Assembly: GCA_029071285.1 (NCBI GenBank)
Contig: JAIEAS010000208.1
Location: 1 to 5,221, forward strand
Origin: Clostridia bacterium
Lineage (GTDB): Bacteria; Bacillota; Clostridia; Christensenellales; Borkfalkiaceae
Direction: 5' to 3'
DNA: 5,221 bases
Shown: in pieces, positions 1 through 5,221 of the stretch
How positions within the stretch are numbered: the first letter of the stretch is position 1
Layout: each line of letters begins with the position of its first letter
Translations under genes and position numbers: made by a program
Notes under the pieces: generated by a model
Told to the model about the DNA's origin: nothing
Databases searched by the model: none
What the model saw: only the letters and a program-made list of their open reading frames with translations

Positions 1-34
1 AGAGGCGACTGCCTGAAAATAAAAATTAAATAAG

Positions 35-75
35 AGCCGCGCGGCCGTTTAAAGTCCGCGCGGCTGTTTGTATAT
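35..75. terminator. Rho-independent terminator of an upstream gene, possibly bidirectional
   Basis: A perfect 10-bp GC-rich stem (35-44 pairing with 56-65) encloses an 11-nt loop and is followed on the + strand by a modest T-rich run (GTTTGTATATAG). The left flank is A-rich (about 17-34), which on the - strand gives a stronger T tract, so the hairpin could also stop transcription entering from the right. The gene it serves lies mostly or wholly outside the window. On the + strand stops occur in all three frames at 14-16, 27-29 and 31-33, so any upstream reading frame ends before the stem, but too little is present to identify it. In many Bacillota rpoC lies upstream of rpsL; that is context only. 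Confidence 0.75.
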
Positions 76-88
76 AGATTACATTATT

Positions 89-182
89 GTCATTGCGAAC
101 GAAGTGAAGCAATCCAGAAGAGGGGCACTTAAAATGAACGTATTGTCTGGATTGCCGCGGAGCTTTCGCTCCTCGCAATGAC
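89..182. repeat. Palindromic intergenic repeat (MITE/REP-like), 94 bp
   Basis: The ends GTCATTGCGA (89-98) and TCGCAATGAC (173-182) are perfect inverted repeats, and a second perfect pair, GCAATCCAGA (109-118) and TCTGGATTGC (146-155), lies inside them. Between the paired blocks the arms differ in length (10 against 17 nt), and the right arm carries its own small hairpin, GGAGC-TTTC-GCTCC (159-172). The central spacer (119-145) is unpaired. It has no coding capacity. This GTCATTGCGA...GCAATCC arrangement resembles, from memory, dispersed palindromic repeats found between genes in diverse bacteria. That it is multi-copy in this genome is inference, since only one full copy lies in the window. 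Confidence 0.75.
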
Positions 183-207
183 GGATGGATTTAGTTCGAC
201 CTCGTTT

Positions 208-237
208 GGGGGATTCTTCGCTACGCTCAGAATGACG
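208..237 (-). repeat. Single arm of a related intergenic repeat
   Basis: Read on the - strand, this segment starts CGTCATTCTGAGCG and ends GAAGAATCCCCC. It aligns with the left arm of the neighbouring palindrome (89-115): both open with GTCATT, have a GAGCG/GAACG-like middle and close with GAAG(C)AATCC. I see no matching second arm nearby. It is either a solo or decayed copy, or one half of a different member of the same family. A short internal inverted repeat (213-217 with 229-233) is present. No gene lies here. Confidence 0.5.
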
Positions 238-265
238 AAAGGGTTTAAAAAGATAGTAAATTTAT

Positions 266-294
266 TTGACATTATTGTAAATATCTGTTAAAAT
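266..294 (+). promoter_or_regulatory. Promoter of the rpsL operon (sigma-70/sigma-A type)
   Basis: A perfect -35 box TTGACA (266-271) is separated by the optimal 17 bp from the -10 box TAAAAT (289-294), which matches five of six consensus bases. The surroundings are AT-rich. Transcription should start near 300-302, giving a 5' leader of about 115 nt before the rpsL start codon. It is the strongest promoter-like match I found in the window, as expected for a highly expressed ribosomal protein operon. It lies directly downstream of the intergenic repeats, which do not overlap it. Confidence 0.85.
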
Positions 295-298
295 CACT

Positions 299-416
299 TA
301 GCACGCTTAGTTTGGCGTGCTATATAATTTTGCTTTTTTCCTCCGCATTTAAGGGTATGCGGTGAGAGAAATATATTCCACAGACCGCAAGGTCGAGTAA
401 AACAAGGAGGATAGTA
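299..416 (+). promoter_or_regulatory. Structured 5' leader of rpsL mRNA
   Basis: Three hairpins can be drawn. Hairpin 1 is an 8-bp stem (299-306 with 315-322, TAGCACGC/GCGTGCTA) at the predicted transcript 5' end, followed by a U-rich stretch to 339. Hairpin 2 is CCGCAT (343-348) with ATGCGG (357-362). Hairpin 3 is GACC-GCAA-GGTC (383-394), a short stem capped by a GNRA tetraloop. The Shine-Dalgarno AAGGAGG (404-410) lies 6 nt before the ATG. TCCTCC (339-344) is complementary to GGAGGA (406-411), and that pairing would exclude hairpin 2. A role in autogenous control is possible but unproven; hairpin 1 could equally be a 5' stabiliser or a weak attenuator. Confidence 0.5.
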
Positions 417-791
417 ATGCCCACAATCAATCAGCTTATAAGAAAAGGCAGAGAAAGACAGATTGACAAATCAAAGTCGCCTATTCTGGACAATTGTCCC
501 CAGAAGCGCGGCGTATGTCTTTCGGTTACGACCACTACGCCTAAAAAGCCCAACTCGGCTATAAGAAAGATTGCAAGAGTAAGACTTACCAACAAGCAGG
601 AAGGTACCGTTTACATTCCCGGCGAAGGTCACAACTTGCAGGAGCACTCGTCCGTACTCATCAGGGGCGGAAGAGTTAAGGATTTGCCCGGCGTCCGTTA
701 CCATATTATCCGCGGCGCGCTGGATACGGCAGGCGTTTCAAAGAGAATGCAGTCGCGCTCTTTGTACGGTGCAAAGAAACCCAAGAACTAA
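417..791 (+). CDS. rpsL: 30S ribosomal protein S12
   Basis: S12 lies at the 30S decoding centre, where it helps monitor codon-anticodon pairing and contacts the 530 loop and helix 44 of 16S rRNA. The 124-residue product has the usual length of the short (bacterial) form. It starts [12 protein letters not shown] and carries the hallmark stretches [10 protein letters not shown] (39-48), [13 protein letters not shown] (66-78), [14 protein letters not shown] (83-96) and RGALDTAGV (99-107). Lys43 and Lys88, the positions where substitutions classically give streptomycin resistance, are both lysine, so this looks like a sensitive-type allele. Asp89, the residue modified by RimO in E. coli, is present. 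The segment around 59-65 (NKQEGTV) departs from the commoner NGIEVTA-like sequence. The start is fixed by AAGGAGG 6 nt upstream. It is the first gene of the operon and is followed by a long structured gap before rpsG. Confidence 0.98.
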   Translation: MPTINQLIRKGRERQIDKSKSPILDNCPQKRGVCLSVTTTTPKKPNSAIRKIARVRLTNKQEGTVYIPGEGHNLQEHSSVLIRGGRVKDLPGVRYHIIRGALDTAGVSKRMQSRSLYGAKKPKN

Positions 792-793
792 TT

Positions 794-913
794 AAAAAGC
801 ATATCTGCGTCGCACTACGGCGTTAAGCTCCGCTTTTCTCGGGTCATTTACGCAAAGTAAACTCCCCGTCGAAAATGCTCGCTTGCCTTGTATTGCTCGC
901 ATCTCTGCATTTT
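794..913 (+). repeat. 120-bp imperfect palindromic repeat, copy A
   Basis: This segment begins two bases after the rpsL stop codon and matches 3701-3821 at about 104 of 121 aligned positions by hand count (16 substitutions, one 1-nt gap), in the same orientation. Its ends are imperfect inverted repeats (AAAAAGCATATCTGC against GCATCTCTGCATTTT). The centre folds as CGGG (840-843) with CCCG (865-868), enclosing TTTAC (847-851) with GTAAA (857-861) and a GCAAA loop. The blocks shared with copy B are longest at 825-844 and about 864-884. No reading frame here looks coding and there is no U tract straight after the central stem, so it is not a typical terminator. I do not recognise the family by name. 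It may be a dispersed MITE-like element or an RNA processing or stabilising element. Confidence 0.85.
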
Positions 914-937
914 AATACATTTTTTATAAAACTTAAA

Positions 938-1084
938 GCGGTAAACCCGCAACCTACTTTGTTTTTCGGAATATATTACCCTTACCGATAAAAGTAGGCA
1001 GTATTTGCGCGTATGCGCAGAGAAGATTTGCTACCGTATTTATATATACGGCAAGTAATAGCTTATTTAAGGTAAACCCTTAAA
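938..1084 (+). promoter_or_regulatory. Structured rpsL-rpsG intercistronic RNA, candidate S7 control region
   Basis: About five local hairpins follow each other before rpsG: GCGG/CCGC (938-941, 947-950); CCTACTTT/AAAGTAGG (953-960, 991-998) with TCGG/CCGA inside it (966-969, 985-988); TGCGC/GCGCA (1006-1010, 1015-1019); CCGTAT/ATACGG (1034-1039, 1046-1051); and TTTAAGG/CCTTAAA (1066-1072, 1078-1084). The first and last share the same apical sequence GGTAAACCC. In E. coli, S7 represses its own translation by binding the rpsL-rpsG spacer, so the position suggests the same role. That is inference; I cannot match the fold to the E. coli element. I see no convincing promoter in this spacer. The bases at 914-937 are AT-rich and otherwise featureless. 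Confidence 0.45.
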
Positions 1085-1112
1085 CGACAAAAAATAACAG
1101 GAGGAATTTATT

Positions 1113-1583
1113 ATGCCCAGAAGAGGCGGCGTTCCCAAGAGGGACGTATTACCCGATCCCGTGTACGGCAGCAAGGTTGTAACTAAGCTTATCAATCAGA
1201 TTATGTACGACGGCAAGCGCGGTACTGCACAGAACATCGTTTACGATGCTTTCAAAATAATGAGTGAAAAGTTGGGACAAGATCCCATGGAAATCTTCAA
1301 TCAGGCAATGAACAACATTATGCCCGTATTGGAAGTTAAGGCAAGGCGCGTAGGCGGCGCAAACTATCAGGTTCCTATAGAAATAAGACCCGAAAGACGC
1401 CAGACCCTTGCAATCCGTTGGCTTGTAATTTCTACCCGCAAACGCAGCGAGCGCGAAATGGCGCAGAAGCTTGCGGCGGAGCTTATGGACGCGTATAACA
1501 ACGCGGGCGGCGCTGTCAAGAAAAAGGAAGACACGCACAGAATGGCAGAGGCAAACAAGGCCTTCGCGCATTTCAGATTTTAA
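1113..1583 (+). CDS. rpsG: 30S ribosomal protein S7
   Basis: S7 nucleates assembly of the 30S head by binding the 3' major domain of 16S rRNA, and it lines the exit-site region near the mRNA path. The 156-residue length is the family standard. The family signature is clear: [13 protein letters not shown] (57-69), [18 protein letters not shown] (71-88), [14 protein letters not shown] (91-104) and the basic [13 protein letters not shown] region (109-121), ending [16 protein letters not shown]. The N-terminal basic arm [10 protein letters not shown] is intact. The start is supported by AGGAGG at 1099-1104, 8 nt before the ATG. The gene follows a long structured spacer and is separated from fusA by only 10 nt. 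In E. coli this protein is the autogenous repressor of the str operon; whether it is so here is not shown. Confidence 0.98.
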   Translation: MPRRGGVPKRDVLPDPVYGSKVVTKLINQIMYDGKRGTAQNIVYDAFKIMSEKLGQDPMEIFNQAMNNIMPVLEVKARRVGGANYQVPIEIRPERRQTLAIRWLVISTRKRSEREMAQKLAAELMDAYNNAGGAVKKKEDTHRMAEANKAFAHFRF

Positions 1584-1588
1584 GAGGT
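1583..1588 (+). promoter_or_regulatory. fusA ribosome-binding site overlapping the rpsG stop
   Basis: AGAGGT begins on the last base of the rpsG TAA stop (1581-1583) and lies 5 nt before the fusA ATG. It is weaker than the AAGGAGG and AGGAGG sites of rpsL and rpsG. The tight packing suggests that ribosomes finishing rpsG re-initiate on fusA, so control of rpsG translation would carry over to fusA. The coupling is inferred from spacing only. Confidence 0.6.
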
Positions 1589-1593
1589 AGGCT

Positions 1594-3702
1594 ATGGCAA
1601 GAGAATACGATTTAGCCCATACCAGAAATATAGGTATTATGGCGCACATTGACGCCGGCAAAACTACGACTACAGAGCGTATTTTGTACTATACCGGTAT
1701 CAACCACAAAATCGGCGAAACCCACGACGGTACCGCTACGATGGACTGGATGGTTCAGGAGCAGGAGAGAGGTATCACCATAACTTCCGCGGCAACCACC
1801 TGCCATTGGACGAGAAGCGGTCAGTCCAAAGCCGACGAGTGCCGTATCAACATTATCGACACCCCGGGACACGTTGACTTCACCGTAGAAGTTGAGCGTT
1901 CGCTGCGCGTTCTCGACGGCGCGGTTGCAACCTTCTGCGCGAAGGGCGGCGTTGAACCCCAGTCCGAAACCGTTTGGCGTCAGGCTGATAAATACAAGGT
2001 TCCCCGTATCGCGTACGTCAACAAAATGGACATCAACGGCGCAAACTTTGCGCGTGCGGTTCAGATGATGCGCGAACGCCTTAACGCAAACCCCGTTCCC
2101 ATCGAGCTTCCCATCGGTAAGGAAGATACCTTCCGCGGAATAGTAGACCTCATCGAAATGAACGCGGAAATCTACGACTCGGACGACGGCAAACAGTATC
2201 ACAGGGACGAAATCCCCGCAGAGCTCAAAGACGCGGCTGAAGAAGCGCACGTGGCGGTTATGGAAGCGGCGGCAGAGGGCGACGACGAGTTGATGGAAAA
2301 GTTCCTTGAAACTATGGAACTCACCCCCGACGAAATCAGAAAGGGACTCAGAAAAGCCACTATCGATATGAAGTGTACCCCCGTACTCTGCGGTTCGTCG
2401 TATAAGAACAAGGGCGTACAGATGCTGCTCGACGCGGTTATCGATTACCTGCCCTCGCCCGTAGACGTTGCGCACGTCAAGGGCGTTAACCCCGACACCG
2501 GCGCAGAGGAAGAAAGACAGACTTCGGACGACGCGCCTTTCGCGGGACTTGCATTCAAAATTGCAACCGACCCCTTCGTTGGCCGTCTTGCATATTTCAG
2601 AGCTTACTCCGGCGTGCTCGAATCAGGTTCGTACTGCTACAACTCGACCAAGGGCAAAAAGGAGCGCGTAGGCCGTCTGGTACAGATGCACGCAAACACC
2701 CGTACCGAAATCCCCAGAGTTTACTCGGGCGATATCTGCGCAATCGTAGGACTTAAAGACACCACCACCGGCGATACGCTCTGCGACGAAAAGAACCCTA
2801 TCGTTCTCGAACAGATGACCTTCTCCGACCCCGTTATTCAGCTCTCAATCGAGCCCAAGACAAAGGCGGGACAGGAAAAGATGACTATGGCGCTTATAAA
2901 GCTTGCCGAAGAAGACCCCACCTTCAAGACCTATACCGATCAGGAAACCGGTCAGACCATTATCGCGGGTATGGGCGAGCTGCACCTCGACATTATCGTA
3001 GACAGACTTCTTCGTGAATTCAAGGTTGAAGCTAACGTCGGCGCGCCTCAGGTTGCTTACCGCGAGACCATAAGAAAAGCCGTTGACTGCGAAGGTATGT
3101 ACAAGCGTCAGTCAGGCGGTAAAGGCCAGTACGGTCACTGCAAACTTCACATGATTCCCGGCGAACCCGGTTCGGGCTACTCCTTCGAAGATTTGACGGT
3201 CGGCGGCTCTATTCCCAAGGAATACATTCCCGCAATCGACAAGGGTATTCAGGGCGCGGCTAAAAACGGTTTCCTCGCGGGCTACGAAGTTGTTGACTTT
3301 AAAATTCAGGTTTACGACGGAAGCTATCACGAGGTCGACTCGTCCGAAATGGCGTTCCAGATTGCAGGCTCTATGGGCTTTAAAGACGGTATGACCAAAG
3401 CAAACCCCGTTCTTCTTGAACCCATTATGAAGGTTGAAGTTATCACCCCCGACGATTATTTCGGCGATATTATGGGTAACGTAACCGCACGCCGCGGCAC
3501 GATTATTTCCACCGACGACAGAGCGGGCGCAAAGGTAGTGGACGCCGAAGTTCCCCTTTCGGAAATGTTCGGCTATGCAACCGATTTGCGTTCCAGAACG
3601 CAGGGCAGAGGTCAGTTCACTATGCAGTTTGACCACTATGCCGAAGTTCCCAAGTCGGTAGCTGAAAAAGTAATAGGTGAAAGGGCTAAACGCAACAGCT
3701 AA
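1594..3702 (+). CDS. fusA: Translation elongation factor G (EF-G)
   Basis: EF-G is the cytosolic GTPase that drives translocation of tRNA and mRNA on the ribosome and, with ribosome recycling factor, helps split post-termination ribosomes. The 702-residue product has the full canonical architecture. The GTPase domain shows G1 AHIDAGKT (17-24), G2 RGITI (59-63), G3 DTPGH (89-93, catalytic His93), G4 NKMD (143-146) and G5 GSSYKNKG (267-274, a mild variant of GSAFKNKG). Domain II begins near 315, domain III contains [12 protein letters not shown] (456-467), domain IV contains [11 protein letters not shown] (505-515) and the tip loop [12 protein letters not shown] (578-589), and domain V follows with RRGTI (633-637). 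Intact switch and tip motifs point to the housekeeping factor rather than a tetracycline-protection or EF-G2 type paralogue. The start is set by AGAGGT 5 nt upstream. The stop codon is overlapped by a repeat. Confidence 0.98.
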   Translation: MAREYDLAHTRNIGIMAHIDAGKTTTTERILYYTGINHKIGETHDGTATMDWMVQEQERGITITSAATTCHWTRSGQSKADECRINIIDTPGHVDFTVEVERSLRVLDGAVATFCAKGGVEPQSETVWRQADKYKVPRIAYVNKMDINGANFARAVQMMRERLNANPVPIELPIGKEDTFRGIVDLIEMNAEIYDSDDGKQYHRDEIPAELKDAAEEAHVAVMEAAAEGDDELMEKFLETMELTPDEIRKGLRKATIDMKCTPVLCGSSYKNKGVQMLLDAVIDYLPSPVDVAHVKGVNPDTGAEEERQTSDDAPFAGLAFKIATDPFVGRLAYFRAYSGVLESGSYCYNSTKGKKERVGRLVQMHANTRTEIPRVYSGDICAIVGLKDTTTGDTLCDEKNPIVLEQMTFSDPVIQLSIEPKTKAGQEKMTMALIKLAEEDPTFKTYTDQETGQTIIAGMGELHLDIIVDRLLREFKVEANVGAPQVAYRETIRKAVDCEGMYKRQSGGKGQYGHCKLHMIPGEPGSGYSFEDLTVGGSIPKEYIPAIDKGIQGAAKNGFLAGYEVVDFKIQVYDGSYHEVDSSEMAFQIAGSMGFKDGMTKANPVLLEPIMKVEVITPDDYFGDIMGNVTARRGTIISTDDRAGAKVVDAEVPLSEMFGYATDLRSRTQGRGQFTMQFDHYAEVPKSVAEKVIGERAKRNS

Positions 3703-3821
3703 AACGCATATCTGCTTCGCAATACTTCGTCAAGCTCCGCTTTTCTCGGGTTGCGTACGCCAAAGTACGCGCCCCGTCGAAAATGCTCGCTTTCCTTGTC
3801 TTGCTCGCATCTCTGCGTTTT
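3701..3821 (+). repeat. 120-bp imperfect palindromic repeat, copy B
   Basis: This is the second copy of the element found after rpsL, in the same orientation, and its first two bases are the last two of the fusA TAA stop. The ends AAAACGCA (3701-3708) and TGCGTTTT (3814-3821) are perfect 8-bp inverted repeats. The centre folds more strongly than in copy A: GCGTAC (3753-3758) pairs with GTACGC (3765-3770) around a GCCAAA loop, inside CGGG (3747-3750) with CCCG (3773-3776). Two base pairs of that stem differ from copy A on both sides, so pairing is kept. A GC hairpin just after a stop resembles a terminator, but a T tract is missing next to the stem; only TTTTATATAG at the far end comes close. 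Confidence 0.85.
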
Positions 3822-3862
3822 ATATAGGTATCAAAAAATTTAAAATAAGTCGCTTTATTTAA

Positions 3863-3891
3863 TTGTGTTTTTAATTATTTTAATATATAAT
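3863..3891 (+). promoter_or_regulatory. Promoter of tuf
   Basis: A perfect -10 box TATAAT (3886-3891) is preceded at exactly 17 bp by TTGTGT (3863-3868), a -35 box matching the first three bases of TTGACA. The spacer is very AT-rich. Transcription should start near 3897-3899, giving a tuf leader of about 111 nt. The position, after the repeat and 118 bp before the tuf start codon, suggests that tuf is transcribed on its own as well as, or instead of, by readthrough from fusA. A separate tuf promoter is plausible because EF-Tu is needed in excess over ribosomes. Confidence 0.65.
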
Positions 3892-3897
3892 GTTAAA

Positions 3898-3976
3898 GAC
3901 GCTGGAAAAAAAGCGCAAAAATGCAGCAATAATGATAGATAGCTGCGACGCTTAAATTTAAGCGGAAGTTATCATT
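3898..3976 (+). promoter_or_regulatory. Structured tuf leader with possible pseudoknot
   Basis: Three pairings are visible: CGCT/AGCG (3900-3903, 3912-3915), GCAGC/GCTGC (3923-3927, 3942-3946) with a 14-nt loop, and the perfect 16-bp palindrome CGCTTAAATTTAAGCG (3949-3964). AATGATA (3931-3937), inside the loop of the middle hairpin, is complementary to TATCATT (3970-3976), which would make an H-type pseudoknot spanning the palindrome. GACGCT occurs at 3898 and again at 3947. The Shine-Dalgarno AGGAG (3996-4000) lies downstream in an A-rich, unstructured stretch. Function is unknown, and AU-rich pairings like this can arise by chance. Confidence 0.4.
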
Positions 3977-4009
3977 TTTATAAAAAAAATAAATCAGGAG
4001 ATTAAAAAA

Positions 4010-5221
4010 ATGGCAAAGGCTAAGTACGACAACAGCAAGCCCCACGTTAACATCGGCACCATCGGCCACGTTGACCACGGCAAGACCACTCTGACCGCAG
4101 CTATCACTATGGTAATGGCGTGCAAAGGTCAGGCAGCAAAAATGAAATACGACGAGATCGATAAAGCACCCGAAGAAAAGGCGCGCGGTATAACAATAAA
4201 CACCGCTCACGTTGAGTATCAGACGGACAAGCGTCACTACGCTCACGTTGACTGCCCGGGACACGCAGACTACGTCAAGAACATGATTACGGGCGCAGCG
4301 CAGATGGACGGCGCTATCCTCGTAGTTGCAGCAACCGACGGTCCCATGCCCCAGACCAAGGAGCACATCCTCCTTTCCCGTCAGGTAGGCGTTCCCTACA
4401 TCGTTGTATTCCTCAACAAGTGCGACCAGATGGACGACCCCGAACTTCTCGAGCTCGTTGAAATGGAAATCACCGACACTCTTGAAAGCTACGGCTTCAA
4501 GGGCTGCCCTATCGTTAAGGGTTCGGCTCTCAAAGCTTTGGAAAAAGCTTCTTCCGGCGCTCCCGACGCAGAAGTTCTTGCAGCTCCCGAATGCCAGTGC
4601 ATTCTTCAGCTTATGGACACCATCGACTCATACATTCCCACCCCTCAGCGTGAAACCGACAAGCCCTTCCTTCTTCCTGTGGAAGACGTATTCACTATCT
4701 CCGGCCGCGGCACCGTTGCAACCGGTAGAGTAGAGAGAGGAACCGCTCACGTAGGCGATCCCGCTGAAATCGTAGGACTTATCGATAAGCCCGTTGCAAC
4801 CGTTATTACCGGTCTTGAAATGTTCCACAAGAGCGTTGACGAAGCTATCGCAGGCTTCAACATCGGCGCACTCCTTCGTGGTATCGACAGAAAGGGCATT
4901 GAAAAAGGACAGGTTCTTGCAAAGCCCGGCACCGTTAAAACTGCTACCAAGTTCACCGCTCAGGTTTACGTTCTTAAAGCAGAAGAAGGCGGCCGTCACA
5001 CTCCTTTCTTCAACCACTATCGTCCTCAGTTCTTCATCAGAACTACCGACGTTACGGGTTCTATCCAGCTTCCCGCAGGCGTAGAAATGGTTATGCCCGG
5101 CGATAACGTAGAAATCTCCGTTGAGCTTATTAAGCCCGTTGCAGTTGAAGAGAAGCTTCGTTTCGCTATCCGTGAAGGCGGCAGAACCGTTGGTTCCGGT
5201 ACGATTGTTAAGGTTCTTTAA
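4010..5221 (+). CDS. tuf: Translation elongation factor Tu (EF-Tu)
   Basis: EF-Tu is the abundant GTPase that carries aminoacyl-tRNA to the ribosomal A site and releases it after GTP hydrolysis. The 403-residue product is complete, its TAA ending on the last base of the window. G1 GHVDHGKT (19-26), G2 RGITI (59-63), G3 DCPGH (81-85, catalytic His85), G4 NKCD (136-139) and G5 SALK (172-175) are intact. Domain II contains [13 protein letters not shown] (232-244); domain III contains GGRHTPFF (327-334), [13 protein letters not shown] (338-350) and [13 protein letters not shown] (385-397). It is about nine residues longer than the E. coli protein, mainly from extra residues at about 178-200 between G5 and domain II. 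Phe283 replaces the usual acidic residue of the AG(D/E)N segment in domain II. The start is supported by AGGAG 9 nt upstream. A terminator, if any, lies beyond the window. Confidence 0.98.
   Translation: MAKAKYDNSKPHVNIGTIGHVDHGKTTLTAAITMVMACKGQAAKMKYDEIDKAPEEKARGITINTAHVEYQTDKRHYAHVDCPGHADYVKNMITGAAQMDGAILVVAATDGPMPQTKEHILLSRQVGVPYIVVFLNKCDQMDDPELLELVEMEITDTLESYGFKGCPIVKGSALKALEKASSGAPDAEVLAAPECQCILQLMDTIDSYIPTPQRETDKPFLLPVEDVFTISGRGTVATGRVERGTAHVGDPAEIVGLIDKPVATVITGLEMFHKSVDEAIAGFNIGALLRGIDRKGIEKGQVLAKPGTVKTATKFTAQVYVLKAEEGGRHTPFFNHYRPQFFIRTTDVTGSIQLPAGVEMVMPGDNVEISVELIKPVAVEEKLRFAIREGGRTVGSGTIVKVL

Noticed and set aside
1..16. Tail of an upstream gene (frame ending ...EATA-stop at 14-16)
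   Set aside because: Only four codons are present and two other frames also stop before the terminator, so neither the frame nor the gene can be fixed.
298..328. Possible second, tandem rpsL promoter (TTAGCA, 17 bp, extended -10 TGCTATATAAT)
   Set aside because: The -35 is only 4/6 and the whole motif coincides with the 5' hairpin of the leader, with a far better promoter just upstream. It remains possible but is not supported enough to annotate.
299..339. Leader hairpin plus T-rich run as an intrinsic terminator
   Set aside because: The stem is 8 bp but the bases straight after it are TATAATTTTG, and the T6 run begins about 12 nt later. It sits at the transcript 5' end, so a stabiliser is at least as likely.
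1612..2475. Long open frame on the - strand within fusA (287 codons), with similar antisense frames in rpsG, late fusA and tuf
   Set aside because: They lie wholly or mostly opposite strongly conserved coding sequence, have no plausible ribosome-binding site that I could see, and their products are low-complexity or unrecognisable. They are codon-bias shadows.
794..3821. Repeat pair as a CRISPR array or as IS ends
   Set aside because: The two copies are 2.8 kb apart with core genes between them, have no spacer periodicity and carry no transposase. The intervening genes are native housekeeping genes in conserved order, so a composite transposon is not credible.
3843..3860. AAATAA/TTATTT hairpin followed by a T-rich run as a fusA terminator
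   Set aside because: The stem has only A-T pairs plus one wobble and would be very weak; such matches are expected by chance in this AT-rich stretch.
3677..3862. 61-codon + strand frame running from the end of fusA through repeat copy B
   Set aside because: It starts inside fusA in another frame and is made mostly of the palindromic repeat. The matching region of copy A has no equivalent protein, so there is no sign of coding selection.

Overview
The window is a str (streptomycin) operon locus: rpsL (ribosomal protein S12), rpsG (S7), fusA (elongation factor G) and tuf (elongation factor Tu), all on the + strand, all intact and in the order conserved across bacteria. Every gene has a purine-rich Shine-Dalgarno site. 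The intergenic DNA is AT-rich around genes of moderate GC, and the proteins look like Bacillota (Firmicutes), most likely an uncultured or gut-type clostridial lineage. That placement is inferred from protein flavour, gene order and signals; no diagnostic marker fixes a genus.

Layout. Bases 1-250 hold a GC-rich hairpin that looks like the terminator of an upstream gene, followed by a 94-bp palindromic intergenic repeat (89-182) and one arm of a related repeat (208-237). A near-consensus promoter (266-294, 17-bp spacer) starts the operon. A leader of about 115 nt with three hairpins leads to rpsL (417-791). The rpsL-rpsG gap is unusually long (321 bp): it holds a roughly 120-bp imperfectly palindromic repeat (794-913) and then a run of about five hairpins (938-1084) before rpsG (1113-1583). 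fusA (1594-3702) follows after only 10 nt, with its ribosome-binding site beginning at the rpsG stop codon, so these two are probably translationally coupled. The 307-bp fusA-tuf gap holds a second copy of the 120-bp repeat (3701-3821, starting inside the fusA stop codon), a separate promoter with a perfect TATAAT (3863-3891) and a structured leader. tuf (4010-5221) ends with its stop codon on the last base of the window.

Function. S12 and S7 are 30S subunit proteins of the decoding centre and the head/exit-site region. EF-Tu delivers aminoacyl-tRNA and EF-G drives translocation, so the locus couples synthesis of ribosomal proteins to that of the two main elongation GTPases. The proteins are ordinary. 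The interest lies in the non-coding DNA: a same-orientation repeat pair whose copies keep a hairpin through compensatory changes, a structured rpsL-rpsG spacer where E. coli has its S7 feedback site, a possible sequestering pairing of the rpsL Shine-Dalgarno, and a tuf leader that could form a pseudoknot. I see no mobile-element genes, CRISPR array, tRNA or rRNA, and no novel protein system.
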